The notes: generated from the letters alone by a model not told the origin. A DNA stretch of 64,000 bases from Bryoerythrophyllum caledonicum (GCA_963971425.1 OZ020518.1:17736990-17800989); one strand, 5' to 3'. Positions 1-11,460 are shown, counted from the stretch's first letter. Made by a program: numbers and translations.

Positions 1-560
1 CGTAGAAGTCCGCAGAGTTGGAAGATCATAGCAGAGAAAGACGCGAGCTCCAGAAGCAAGGCAGGCAACGTCGCTGCCAAAGAAGTAGAAAAGTTGGGAG
101 ACACGACCTGCGAGGCAGTCCAGTGGAAGAAGATCGTAGGGCGGGTGAAGCGAAGGCGGGCAAAGCAAGCCCAGCGAGGGCAGAAGAAGCAAGTGCAGCG
201 AACGAAGGGCGGACAAAGCAAGTCCAGCAAAAACACGACCAGCGAGGGCGGGCGAAGCAAGTCTAACGAAGGAGACACGATCAAGAAAGGAGGGCGCAGA
301 ACGAAGGGCGAGCGAAGCAAGGGTCAAAGAGGGAACGGCGGAACCTCAGGAACAAACCCTCGCTCGAGCCAGAGAGGAAGGAAGGGCGACAGAGCATTAG
401 GCCCAAGAAGTCAGATTGGTCCAACGGACAACTCCAGTGCCATTCAAGGGATTGACCAAGGAGTGCACAAGAGAAGGAGCCGGTTGAAGGACACTAAACC
501 CTCGTTTACTAATTCAAAAAAGTGGCACCACTGGAACAAGAGTCATCACAGCAACAATCA
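1..560. repeat. Purine-rich degenerate short repeats at the left edge
   Basis: The first ~330 bases are G/A-rich and made of imperfect units built on gcgaagcaag / gcgagggcgg words. They read as a very basic, low-complexity peptide in two frames. The composition changes near 550, where AT-rich sequence begins. I see no domain. It may be the 5' UTR of the LINE that follows or the edge of another element. Confidence 0.4.
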
Positions 561-990
561 AGTGGGTACCCCTCAATCAGGTCATAGCCTCTTCTTACTC
601 TCTCCACAAATTGTCATTCCTTGTTATCTCCGGGTTTATTATGCAAACCTTTGGAAGTGTATTCATATTTTAATATTAAAATTAGTTACTTGGAGAGGTG
701 ACCTTTTTTATGGCACCTCTCTTGCGTGGGTATGTGTACAAATCTCTATATGCCACAACATCAACTCTTCATACTTAAAGTTGCTAGATAAAAGGGGGCA
801 TGTTCGTTGTTTGAATGGATTTTGGTGGTATATCAATTGTATGGGCACTTTATACTCCTTGATCTCTTTAACTTCACCAAGCCCTCAATGTATATTGAGG
901 GAAGAAGTTAAAAGCAAGGTGATAAGGAGTAAACCAAAAGTAGCACTCTATACCTTCTCTAGTAACACTTTAATTCTTGCTAGGTACAGT

Positions 991-2577
991 ATGTCTCAAC
1001 TTCAAGCTGCTGCTACCTTGTCCAAGCGATTGTTTGTTGAAGTAGTGGAACAAAACCCATGTGTTACAAATGGTACCCAAAACACCCTAGCTATTGCAAG
1101 TGCCATCCAAAAGAAGGTGAAGGCAACAAGTTTGCCTTACACTGAATATTGGTTAGGTTTTCATACCATGGAATACACTTGCAAAGAAAAAAGGTAATCC
1201 AAAAATCCCCATTCTCTCCCTAGAAGAATTGGTCAAAAATGGTCTAAGTTCGAAAGAGGCGGCGGAAAGTATTGAAGCATTGCCTGCCTTTTCATATACT
1301 CCCCAAGAGGAGTGGCCCTCAAGTAGGGTTGATGGAAAGGATGGCAACCACTTCAATCTCACCCAACTTCCAAGTGAAGTTGAGGTAGATGAGGAAGGTT
1401 TTGCCCTAGATTACCAAGTCTCAATTCACTTTGAACTTGGTGATCAAATATGGAGTAAGGATGTTATTTTAGAGATGATAAAATTAAGGCTCAAAAACAT
1501 GGAAATCCCTATTGGGACCCGCATCGGTGAGCCAATAGCCATCTTTTGCTATTATCAAACCGAAAATTGGAATGGAGTATTTAAATTACACCTGAAAAAC
1601 CCAAAAATAGATGCAAAGGGATTATTACAAGGGATAAGGCCTTTCATCCTTATCTTGAGTGAAGGAATCCCACACAAAGGAAAAGTGTGCAAGTCATACG
1701 ACGCCTTAGCCTTCTCGCATCTATTATCCGTAAAAATATCAGGTACGAATCTTGTTAATAAAGAACCACATGACTTGCATGAGGAAATAGTGAGAGATAG
1801 TTTTGCAAGAGGGTACGACTTTGAGGTGACATGAGTGGAAAAAAAGGGTTTTTCCGAGTTTGCGTGGGTCAAAACTCCTTCTCCAGTATAAGCTGCCAAA
1901 GTAAAAGATTACAAAATCTCATTTGACAATGAGATCTTTGCACCAATCTTTGCAACGCGGAAAATGGATGAAGATGAGATTGCAAAAAAGAATTGTCTAA
2001 TTCTTATTGCAAAAAACCTCAACAAACGAAAAATGAAAAGGAATTGGTAGAGGGAATAAAATCCATAATCGGGGAGGAGAATGTGGTTGATACATTCTTC
2101 AAACTCGAACATGGGCGGCATGTAGGGACTTGCAACATTGAATGTTTAAACGCAGCAGTATATAAGAAATTTGTTAAACAAAGCAAAAAAATCCATGGTA
2201 AATATGTCATGTTTACCCCCCACCCTAAAAGCTTAGACGGGAGTAACAAACCGAATGCGGATGAATTATCAAGACTGGGATTCACGGATGTAAACTACGC
2301 TGTTGCGAACGCTGTAATTGCCTTGGAGAATGGCCCTAACAAGGAACATGGTGTCACCCTACAACAACTTCGAAGAGAAATGAAGAATATGAAAGGAGAG
2401 ATCGTGGAAGAAGCAAAACAATACGCGGACATGGTGCAAACAAACACAATCAAATCTCTTAGAGGGGAAATGTCGACTCTCAGATCACAGCTCATTGCAA
2501 CCATCATGGCGGCTGAGACACAAGCATCAGAACGAGAGCAAAGGGCTATTGAAAGCAAGATGGACACGTCAAACTAA
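991..2577 (+). pseudogene. LINE ORF1, nucleic-acid-binding chaperone-type protein, broken
   Basis: A coding track of ~525 codons is spread over two frames. It starts at ATG 991 (MSQLQAAATL), shifts frame in an A-run near 1172, runs in one frame to ~2030 with stops at 1832 (TGA) and 1889 (TAA), then shifts back in an A-rich stretch and ends at TAA-TAG 2575-2580. The segment around 2000-2240 (CLILIAKNL, later HVGTCNIECLNAAVYKKF) has the look of an RRM fold. The last ~70 residues are a charged heptad-like coiled coil (LRREMKNMKGEIVEEA). RRM plus coiled coil is typical of LINE ORF1 proteins that coat the RNA and multimerise. Both stops are one C-to-T change from CGA/CAA. The homopolymer frameshifts could be sequencing errors. 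Confidence 0.6.
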
Positions 2578-2720
2578 TAGCGTCAAACAACGCTACAACC
2601 AAAAACAATATAGTATATATATATATATACTAAAAAATATACTAAGTACCAAAAAAAAAATATAGAAACATAAATGAAAGAAAACAAAAAACTTCCATAG
2701 TATATTTATATACTACAAAT

Positions 2721-3437
<717 letters not shown>

Positions 3438-3478
3438 ACTCCACACCCCTCCCACTAATAACCATAGACATCACTCAT

Positions 3479-3532
3479 TGCAAGCTACTTATTATACTTT
3501 GCGGAGACATAGAAACTAACCCAGGCCCAATG
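3479..3532 (+). other. 2A-type ribosome-skipping peptide motif (GDIETNPGP)
   Basis: In the frame of ATG 3530 the sequence reads CKLLIILCGDIETNPGP-M. The core D-I-E-T-N-P-G-P (Asp codon 3506, Asn codon 3518) matches the 2A consensus D(V/I)ExNPG|P, and the upstream Leu/Ile-rich stretch is also typical. Such motifs cause a ribosome to skip the Gly-Pro bond and are known at the N-termini of some non-LTR retrotransposon proteins (e.g. trypanosome L1Tc and sea-urchin CR1-like elements). I found no in-frame ATG between the upstream stop and this motif, so how translation enters is unclear. Confidence 0.85.
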
Positions 3533-4205
3533 CCGGATGTATTTCAAAACCATCCAAAAGCACACAAAAGATTAGCAAAAACATATTTCATTCCGAATAC
3601 TATAAAACTCCACCCCGAATATCAACAACTAGCATCTTCATTTGCACCACTCCTAAAAAACAATCACATACTCCACCAAAACTATTCCACCCTCTACCCC
3701 AACATTTCCCGCTACATAAACCAAAAAAACAACCACCCATCCGCACATATCCTATTTGCCATAATCACAAGCCTCCACCCTTCAATAGACGAATGCAATA
3801 ATATCACCAACCAACGCCCAACCAACACAAACCGAACATATTGGACAGATATATTATTAAATACCCTATCCTCTCTACATAATCCCCCTGAAAGACATAT
3901 AGATACACCCCACCCATACACTAAATTCCTAGAAGAAAACCTTCTCTAGAAGAAAACCTTCACCCAACACCTTTTTGAACACAAAACCTCTCTACACAAT
4001 GACCTATACAACTTTATTCATAGCCAAACCCCACCCCCTTCCCCCGATGTACTACAACTGAAATTTCCCTACTTTCCGCATAGTCTAATCCTCGAATCTC
4101 TTAGATGCTTCGAACCAATTCACGCCTACACACACACACCCCGCCCCGACACCCGCCCACATTCCCCCTCCACCCTGTAACCACGACAATCTGGACAATA
4201 GAAAC
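3530..4205 (+). pseudogene. LINE ORF2 N-terminal extension, interrupted
   Basis: This is the part of ORF2 between the 2A motif and the endonuclease domain. It is open from ATG 3530 to a TAG at 3947. That TAG lies inside a 17-bp near-tandem duplication (ctagaagaaaaccttct, 3932-3965). The same frame then continues sensibly to ~4140, and the downstream endonuclease is in a different frame, so a further indel lies between about 4080 and 4175. The peptide is rich in Pro, His, Thr and Asn with no domain I recognise. It is probably the start of the ORF2 product after 2A cleavage. Confidence 0.55.
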
Positions 4206-4454
4206 ACATATATAACTACATGGAACGCCTCAACGTTAAACACTGCTTTACCAAGCATTCATAATCTAACCGCCCACACCAACATACCATCCACCATAAT
4301 TGCCATACAAGAAACCAAACTAACAGCTACTAAATCCACAAAATACATCCAAAAAGCATTCCCCGATTATAAGCTCATATTTAATAACACTCATTCTCTC
4401 ACAAGATGCATCCAACAACGAAGGCCATATACACCGGCAAGAGGAGGTCTACTC

Positions 4455-7400
4455 ATGCTCATACACCAAACATATGCCTTCCCCGGAAATATTACTAAAA
4501 TCCCTACCCCGGCTAATATATCACCATATTTGCAAATTATTGAAATTTCTAACCGACCCCTCCAACCATGGCTCATTCTTCATCTATATATGCCCTCACA
4601 TATAGAGGACTCTAGGCTTATTCCGGAAATCCAAAACTCTATCACCTCACAAATAAATACACACACTAACCATACAATAATACTCTGCGGAGACTTTAAT
4701 CGAGATATCGCCCTTATTGGACGGCAAAACGGAGAGGTTTTTACCCCCCCACTTGACAGAGACTATCAATGGCAAAATTATACGAATAACCTAGAATTAT
4801 ATTTAATTCCAACCAATACACAATACTCTCGCCAAGGTGGACTTAATTACACACACACTAGCCTAATCGATGGATTCTACATTAAGACACCTAACCCTAC
4901 CCGATATACATCTACTACCAATACCACAACCAACTTAAACTCAGACCACTTCCCAATCCAACTTAATATACCTCACAACACCCTAATAAGTAGACCTCCC
5001 ACAACCATCAACTCAAATGATATTAAAATATTAAACCCCATCCCAAAAGTAAACCTTGACAACTTTAATACAATATTCTTCGAAAAAAACTCACTACTAA
5101 TAGACTCCCTTACAGATATTCTTTCTAACCACCAACACCTCACACATATTCAATGGCAAGAAGCTTGCACGATTCTTGACAAACTCATTAACGAGATTTC
5201 TACTACACTAGAAAAGACTTGTCAAGCGCCCCCAATCCCACAACTAACACCGAGAACCTTGAAACAAGGTGGGTATCTCCCAAGAAAACTAGCCAAAAAG
5301 TGGAAACAGCATCTTGCCACATACCACACTATTCGCAAAACAATTTATATTGCTAAAACCAACCAAAATTGGCAAACCCACCCCATACTCTCCGAACTAC
5401 AGCACCTCCGCCATCCCCAAATCCCACAAGTACCACTACCCAACACCCCTCACGAAGACTGGCTAAAAGACATTGCAATCATTGCAAAAACCGCCAACAA
5501 AGAAGCTCAGAAAATCACTACAAAATATGCAAGAGAATGTGTCAAAAAAGCTATTTCTAAATATCGTCAATTACACGAAACAAGCCCAAAAAAGATTAAT
5601 AGAAAAGTCTTTAAAAACAACACAAATCTGCCACTGGACTGCATTTTAGACCAAAACAATAACATATTAACCAGCCCAGATGACATCGCAAACAAAATAC
5701 ATCTTCAGCAATCCATAAACAATAGACCAACCGTCCCCACATGTTACTTTCAACCACAACATACACCAACATGCACATGCGGAGTTAGAAAATACCCGTG
5801 GCATGATTTAGACGGATTTACTATTGATAAAAGAGGAGAACCAACTACACCTCTCCACACATACTATAACAGAGACACATACAACATGTGTCTGAAAAAT
5901 CTTGGAACCAACAAAGCCCCTGGCCCGGACCATATACCCAACTCAATTCTAAAAAATATGCCCCCAAGATTCCACGATCTCCTATCATTATTTTTCCTTC
6001 ATTGTTACAAACAAAAATCCATTCCCGCATCTTGGAAAACAAGTCTAACAATCTTATTATACAAAAAAGGCAACCCATCCGTGCTACCTAACCACCGACC
6101 TATTGCCCTAGCTAACACCATTTACAAATTATATACTAGTACACTTACATCAATATTATCGGCCTACGGAGAAATACACCAAATATTACATGAAAGCCAA
6201 GAAGGATTTAGAGCCGAGAGAAGTACCACACGGCAACTTCAAACCCTCATTGCCGCTCTTGAGGATGCAAAATTCACAAATAAAGACATCTACATACTCT
6301 ATATTGACTTCAAAAACGTATTTGGTTCCATTGACCATCCTCGATTGCTAGCCGTTATGAGTGATCTTGGGTACCCGGAAGACGCAGTCACACTAGTTGG
6401 CAATATATACTCTCAATCTACCACTACATACGTCAGAGAATTCTTTGGTAAAACACGCCCTATCCCCATCCAACGTGGTACCATCCAAGGCGACACATTG
6501 AGCCCGTACCTCTTTATTATTTTTCTAGAACCTCTATTGAGATGGCTTCAAAGAGGCAATAATGGCTACACATTTGGAACTTCTAAAGTCACCATAAACT
6601 TGGCCGCATATGCCGATGACCTAGCGGCCATCTCCGGGCGTCTTAAACCACTCCAAATCCAATTAGACAAAATAGACAAATTTTGTCTATGGCTTGGGGT
6701 CCAAAAATGTGCCGTAACCGGATGCCCAAATAAATCCAAAATAAATCCGACCGCCTTCAAAGCCTTTATTCAAGCTACCAATATCCACTATCGTAACCAA
6801 CCAATTCCGGTACTCAACCAGAACCAACCTTACATATACCTTGGAATAAACCTAGTCCCATCGTTAAAATGGAAAATTCAAACCCACGTTACTACTACGA
6901 AGCTTATTAAACAATGCAATGAACTTACACTATGCCCGGCCACATTACAACAAAAAATAAAAATGAATGATATCGTCATACGACCGGGTATCTCATTTAG
7001 TTTTTATGCAGTTCCTTATTCCATGCCCGCCATAAACAAACTTGACAAAAAAATCATAGCCATACAAAAGAAAGTATGTGGACTCCCTAAATGCATGTCC
7101 AATGTCATAACACAACTCCCCCACGAACTATTTGGATTAGAAGCTTTTTCCCTCAAAAATGCCTATTTACGCTGCATTGGAGAACAACTCCAAAATGCAC
7201 TTAACGACGAGGGACGACTAGGCCAAATTTACAGTGGACTCCTTCGACACATCCTTGCCATTTATGGAGGAGCACAATACCTCCAAAGACTGAAGAAAAC
7301 TGATTGTCTTCGGTCTCCTATTACCCGCACACTCTTTCTACTCAAAACAGTAGGTCAAACATTCCTAAAAAGCACACTAGAAGATTTCCTACTAGGCCCC

Positions 7401-10400
7401 GCACCGCTTGAACAAAATTGGGCAAACGAAATACACAATCTCCCCAGACTTGACCGACAACTATCCGCCAAACTCCTACAAAAACTTTTAGCAACAAACA
7501 TTACCGATCTAAAACAAATTACACTACCAAATGGAACACAACTTATGGACGACAAAAACTACAGAACATTCCACGGTACCCCTCACAAATTAATAAAAAG
7601 TGCGTTAAATATTGCTAAACAATTATTTTGTCAAACTCCATGTCTCCCTGATTGTCCGAACCCTTGCAATACTCACGCCCCACCTTACACACTCAAAGAC
7701 CAGTACATCACTGGTCACAATGACACCCATCCCAATACCAATCTCCCATTAATCCCTCCAAACCGGCCACACTCACGACCATATGCCCCTCCACCACACA
7801 TTTTAAAAAATCCTTCCATATACCCAATAAACAACATAACCGTGCACAAACATAGAAAATATATTGACTCCAACAAAATAAGCAAACAACACACCTTATA
7901 CCTATGCCATTGGTCTCAAAATAACACCACTTACACCAAATGGCTCCCGCAAAGAAATCTTTTCCCTTGGCACAACCCAAATGCTTCCCTACATAACACA
8001 GAAATCCTCACACAATACTACCTTAAAACTCAAAATAGTTATTACCTGAATATCATACAAATACACCATCCCCAAGCACAACCGCGAGATAGAAGATTCG
8101 TCGCGCCACCTCTTATTATCCCCCTCCTTAACATCTCTACAACCGAATGCAACCCCGAAACTGACATCCTGGCACAAACTAATTCAATTAAAATACAACA
8201 AGATAATGCCCACATATACGAAGATAATGGTAGGCATCTAATAACCATACCACTCGCTAGACTACAATGGCTGTGGAACCAATATCACAACGCACTACAA
8301 ACCACCATCAACATTGAACCAATACCCCAAACATTTGAAACCGAAATTGTTTGGTTATACCAAAGATATAAATACCGTATATCCAAAAAAGACCCCCTTA
8401 AAAATGCACAATCCACATTACCCAATCCAATCCTAGACTACCTTATTACATCTCTAAATATCACACATTCATACTTCTCATCCCCCGTTATATGCTCCAC
8501 AAAAATTTCAAAACTCTACTCTCCATTCGAACGTGATAAGATTTTTGGTTCTCTTGGTAAAGCTTTTGATTATAGATGGAGCGGAATAGGTCTCGTACAC
8601 CCTCACAACGAAGAAGAAACACAACGAGCAACACATTGGGCACGTCTAGCGGCAAACAATGATCCTAACCACAACATCACCATTATTATTACTCCCGACA
8701 CTAATTGGTACCACAACTCTAACCCATACTCAGGCCCATTCCCGGACTCTCATATCATAGTACTATTTGAAGCGGACTCTATGACTTACATTGAACCTAC
8801 TATACCACCACAAATACAAACTCCCCGCCTTGAACCAGCAACCCTACGTATCCTATGTATACATCACCAAACTCGGGAGATAGGTACTCTAGAAAACCTC
8901 ACTCATCTCACTTTGATAGCAAAAAATCTAAACATTAACAAGGTATACACCGCAATTGCCCCTCCCTCACCTACCTCAATCCGTGTAAACCGTAACAAAA
9001 AATGGTCTAAAACCCCCCACACAAACATCCCCGCACTACCAACAACCGAACTAAGCCTCCCACTCCCCAACTACCAAACAAACACCGATCCTAAATTTGA
9101 CCCCAACTTTAGCTACTACACTGACGGCTCCTTTAAAGAACCAACCGAAGTAAGCCCGGGACATTGGCACCGTGAAAAAGCCGGTTATGGGATATACAAC
9201 TCAACCAAACAAATAAAATTAGGCAAACGACTACATGGACTCCAAAACATTCTAAGAGCCGAAATGATGGCTATACACAAAACCCTTAAGATAATCACCA
9301 CTCAATACCAAAACGAACCGGCTCACATCTTTACAGATTGCGTAAATGTATTACATCTTCTAAATACACACATTAAACACCCCACTTTACACAACAGTCA
9401 CCCGGACAAAACTATCCTTACATCTATGATTGGAATGCTCCAAAGTCGCACACAAATTACTACACTCCACAAAGTCCGAGCTCATGCTAACATCGCCGGC
9501 AATGAACAAGCCGACAAACTAGCAAAGGAAGGAAGAGAAAAAACCCACAAGGATGCCAAACATCCATACGAACACGCCCATGCCACCCCATATTACTACC
9601 ATAGATATGAATGGCCCTCTATGGGCGAAACTCCCGACAAAGGCCCCATACGATTCTTAGACAAATATCTCAAAAAACATGATCTTATAAACAACCTAGA
9701 AAAACTCACAGAAAATTTTCCTAATATTGAAAAATGGACCGGCAACCCAAACATTCACAACATATTTTCCAACAATTTTTGGAAAAACCCAATCATTACG
9801 GATCCACAAATCACATGCCTAATCAAATTCCGCACCGGACAATACATGGGTAATGCCCGTAAACAACTCTTCTTTGGAATAGAAAGATTTCCTACAATAA
9901 CATGTCCAATTTGCAACACCACAGACCCGGACATATGGCTACATATCTTACTTAAGTGCCAAAACCCCCATATACACTCACTTATTGTCAAAAGACATAA
10001 CAAAGCCGTATGGGCTATCCGTAAACTACTTATATCATCAACCAAATCCCGTTGCTTCATTCTCATGAATGCCGGAACCTTTAATGACAACCCACAAGAA
10101 AATACAGTCCCCCCTTGGCTATTACCATGCACATGTTACACTCAAAGATGCCATTGTAATGTAAGATTCAAACCGGACCTACTATGTGTTAGAGGACTTT
10201 CATACAAAGACCCCCCACCAAACCACATAGACCCCAGTCTCACTATTCAGTTTATTGAATTCACATATTGCAATGATAGATTCTCTCCGGACACTATTGC
10301 TAATAAAACAAACAAATACCAACCATTACTTGACGATATTCAAGCACTAGGATGGAAAGTAGACCCCCTCATTGTCATCACCGCGGGTGCCAGAGCCACC

Positions 10401-10580
10401 ACCTTCATTCCCTCAATGACAACCCTTGAAGAAACATTTAAAATCCCCATCACTTCTATCAAGACCACCTTCTCAAATATTAACACTATTGCAATTCAAC
10501 ATGCTATGTCAATACTCCTCCATAAACGAAAACTTAAATACAACCAACCCCTTCCTGACACATCGAACCCCCCTCCATAG
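4455..10580 (+). CDS. LINE ORF2 polyprotein: APE endonuclease, reverse transcriptase, RNase H, PD-(D/E)XK-like nuclease
   Basis: Open for 2041 codons from ATG 4455; the frame is actually open from about 4173, and the endonuclease begins upstream at TTWNAST (~4215) and IQETKL (~4308). Counted from 4455: APE motifs GDFN (Asp80) and SDH (163-165); reverse transcriptase with IDFKNVFG (Asp618), GTIQGDTLSP and YADD (719-722); RNase H with all four acids, TDGS Asp1557, RAEM Glu1603, FTDC Asp1628 and Asp1687; a CPIC...H...C finger near 1817; a Cys-rich CTCYTQRCHC patch; then KPDLL (Asp1908), FIEFTYC (Glu1935) and KTNKY (Lys1954), which fits a PD-(D/E)XK nuclease like that of R2-type elements. The enzyme would nick target DNA and reverse-transcribe its own RNA in place. 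The coding strand is A/C-rich and very G-poor, unlike ORF1. The N-terminal part is broken, so this copy is probably not autonomous. Confidence 0.9.
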   Translation: MLIHQTYAFPGNITKIPTPANISPYLQIIEISNRPLQPWLILHLYMPSHIEDSRLIPEIQNSITSQINTHTNHTIILCGDFNRDIALIGRQNGEVFTPPLDRDYQWQNYTNNLELYLIPTNTQYSRQGGLNYTHTSLIDGFYIKTPNPTRYTSTTNTTTNLNSDHFPIQLNIPHNTLISRPPTTINSNDIKILNPIPKVNLDNFNTIFFEKNSLLIDSLTDILSNHQHLTHIQWQEACTILDKLINEISTTLEKTCQAPPIPQLTPRTLKQGGYLPRKLAKKWKQHLATYHTIRKTIYIAKTNQNWQTHPILSELQHLRHPQIPQVPLPNTPHEDWLKDIAIIAKTANKEAQKITTKYARECVKKAISKYRQLHETSPKKINRKVFKNNTNLPLDCILDQNNNILTSPDDIANKIHLQQSINNRPTVPTCYFQPQHTPTCTCGVRKYPWHDLDGFTIDKRGEPTTPLHTYYNRDTYNMCLKNLGTNKAPGPDHIPNSILKNMPPRFHDLLSLFFLHCYKQKSIPASWKTSLTILLYKKGNPSVLPNHRPIALANTIYKLYTSTLTSILSAYGEIHQILHESQEGFRAERSTTRQLQTLIAALEDAKFTNKDIYILYIDFKNVFGSIDHPRLLAVMSDLGYPEDAVTLVGNIYSQSTTTYVREFFGKTRPIPIQRGTIQGDTLSPYLFIIFLEPLLRWLQRGNNGYTFGTSKVTINLAAYADDLAAISGRLKPLQIQLDKIDKFCLWLGVQKCAVTGCPNKSKINPTAFKAFIQATNIHYRNQPIPVLNQNQPYIYLGINLVPSLKWKIQTHVTTTKLIKQCNELTLCPATLQQKIKMNDIVIRPGISFSFYAVPYSMPAINKLDKKIIAIQKKVCGLPKCMSNVITQLPHELFGLEAFSLKNAYLRCIGEQLQNALNDEGRLGQIYSGLLRHILAIYGGAQYLQRLKKTDCLRSPITRTLFLLKTVGQTFLKSTLEDFLLGPAPLEQNWANEIHNLPRLDRQLSAKLLQKLLATNITDLKQITLPNGTQLMDDKNYRTFHGTPHKLIKSALNIAKQLFCQTPCLPDCPNPCNTHAPPYTLKDQYITGHNDTHPNTNLPLIPPNRPHSRPYAPPPHILKNPSIYPINNITVHKHRKYIDSNKISKQHTLYLCHWSQNNTTYTKWLPQRNLFPWHNPNASLHNTEILTQYYLKTQNSYYLNIIQIHHPQAQPRDRRFVAPPLIIPLLNISTTECNPETDILAQTNSIKIQQDNAHIYEDNGRHLITIPLARLQWLWNQYHNALQTTINIEPIPQTFETEIVWLYQRYKYRISKKDPLKNAQSTLPNPILDYLITSLNITHSYFSSPVICSTKISKLYSPFERDKIFGSLGKAFDYRWSGIGLVHPHNEEETQRATHWARLAANNDPNHNITIIITPDTNWYHNSNPYSGPFPDSHIIVLFEADSMTYIEPTIPPQIQTPRLEPATLRILCIHHQTREIGTLENLTHLTLIAKNLNINKVYTAIAPPSPTSIRVNRNKKWSKTPHTNIPALPTTELSLPLPNYQTNTDPKFDPNFSYYTDGSFKEPTEVSPGHWHREKAGYGIYNSTKQIKLGKRLHGLQNILRAEMMAIHKTLKIITTQYQNEPAHIFTDCVNVLHLLNTHIKHPTLHNSHPDKTILTSMIGMLQSRTQITTLHKVRAHANIAGNEQADKLAKEGREKTHKDAKHPYEHAHATPYYYHRYEWPSMGETPDKGPIRFLDKYLKKHDLINNLEKLTENFPNIEKWTGNPNIHNIFSNNFWKNPIITDPQITCLIKFRTGQYMGNARKQLFFGIERFPTITCPICNTTDPDIWLHILLKCQNPHIHSLIVKRHNKAVWAIRKLLISSTKSRCFILMNAGTFNDNPQENTVPPWLLPCTCYTQRCHCNVRFKPDLLCVRGLSYKDPPPNHIDPSLTIQFIEFTYCNDRFSPDTIANKTNKYQPLLDDIQALGWKVDPLIVITAGARATTFIPSMTTLEETFKIPITSIKTTFSNINTIAIQHAMSILLHKRKLKYNQPLPDTSNPPP

Positions 10581-10870
10581 ACATGCACGTGTACTTCACC
10601 ATACACGCCCTCCTTTCTTAGAGACTTTTTGAAACCTTGGTCCCTTTGTATTGGTCACTTGTTACTGATACATAGTGTCCACCCTCGAAAGGGGGAAGTA
10701 GTTCCATACTACTAACCCATGCCCGGTGGGCATGAACTTAGTGGTGGAATGAACGGACACTTTATCCACGCCGGCCCCCTTCGGAGACCGGCGTTCTTCT
10801 TCTTCTTCTAGTTGTAGTAGTAGTAGTAGTAGTAGAGTTCCCGTCGGGGACCGGTGTGAATACAATGTTT
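10581..10870 (+). other. LINE 3' untranslated region
   Basis: Follows the ORF2 stop. It contains a GC-rich hairpin near 10769-10796 (acgccgg ... ccggcgt), a TTC run and (GTA)n at about 10811-10833. One segment (10676-10715) is repeated in inverted orientation at about 11195-11231. The exact end is not resolved. Confidence 0.5.
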
Positions 10871-11231
10871 CTTCATTTTCTTCACTAAGTCCAGGACGGC
10901 CAAGGAGAATTGACCCCCTCGCTTGTCCTTACCCGAGGGGGCCATGAGGTGGTGGGGCCAAACCTGGCCCCTATTTTGTTTTTAGATGGGGCCCTATTTA
11001 TAGCAAAAGAGGGACCTCTAGGGCAAACAATGCCCGTAGGCCCCAATTTTTTTTAATAAATCCAAAAAAAGCCTATGGACCCTCCAAAATAAGAGGGCTA
11101 GAAAAATGACCCCATGCAATTAAAATGGGGCCCACCTCAGGTAAGGACAAGCGAGGGGGTCAATTCTCCTTGGCCGCCCATGACCACAAGACGTAGGATA
11201 GTGTAATAGAACTACTCCCACCTTTCGAGGG
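10676..11231. repeat. Outer inverted repeat around the MITE-like element
   Basis: The ~35-base segment containing accctcgaaaggg and agtagttc at 10676-10712 recurs in reverse complement at 11195-11231 (cacctttcgagggtgta). The arms flank a smaller inverted-repeat element. The right arm may be an inverted fragment of another copy of the LINE 3' UTR. Confidence 0.55.
10894..11179. mobile_element. MITE-like element with 39-bp terminal inverted repeats
   Basis: 10894-10932 and the reverse complement of 11141-11179 agree at 38 of 39 positions (core ggccaaggagaattgacc). The interior is ~208 bp, GC-rich at the ends (gggcc blocks) and non-coding. Total length is 286 bp. No convincing target-site duplication was seen, so the superfamily is not assigned. 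The near-perfect arms suggest recent activity or gene conversion. Confidence 0.65.
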
Positions 11232-11374
11232 TGTATACTTTTCTACACTAAGTGCCTCCCTACACTAAGGCCTAAGAGACAACCGACATCTCATCTCCCT
11301 CAAGGACTTTTTGGGTACCCATACAACAAGGTCTTAAGATCCCCCACTATAATTGGATGGACTATGGTGGTATT

Positions 11375-11460
11375 AGGATCCAACCTTTGGTAGTGTGTGC
11401 ATGAGAAATTTGAGTTGGAAGCTCAAAGTCTTGAGTTCAATCCCGTTGGGCGCCAAAAAA
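11375..11460 (+). repeat. Possible tRNA-derived SINE head
   Basis: A sequence like a pol III A box (tggtagtgtgtgcatgag, ~11389) is followed ~45 bases later by a B box-like gagttcaatccc (~11431). It ends in gttgggcgcca and an A-rich run. The T-arm does not pair, so it is not a functional tRNA. The gcgcca end read backwards also resembles a retroelement primer binding site. Weak call. Confidence 0.3.

Noticed and set aside
94-1197. A single 367-codon ORF
   Set aside because: It joins a purine-rich repeat, AT-rich non-coding sequence and the start of LINE ORF1 by chance; only the part from 991 looks like protein.
11431-11450. tRNA gene or LTR primer binding site ending in gcgcca
   Set aside because: No cloverleaf pairing and no adjacent LTR; kept only as a weak SINE-head call.
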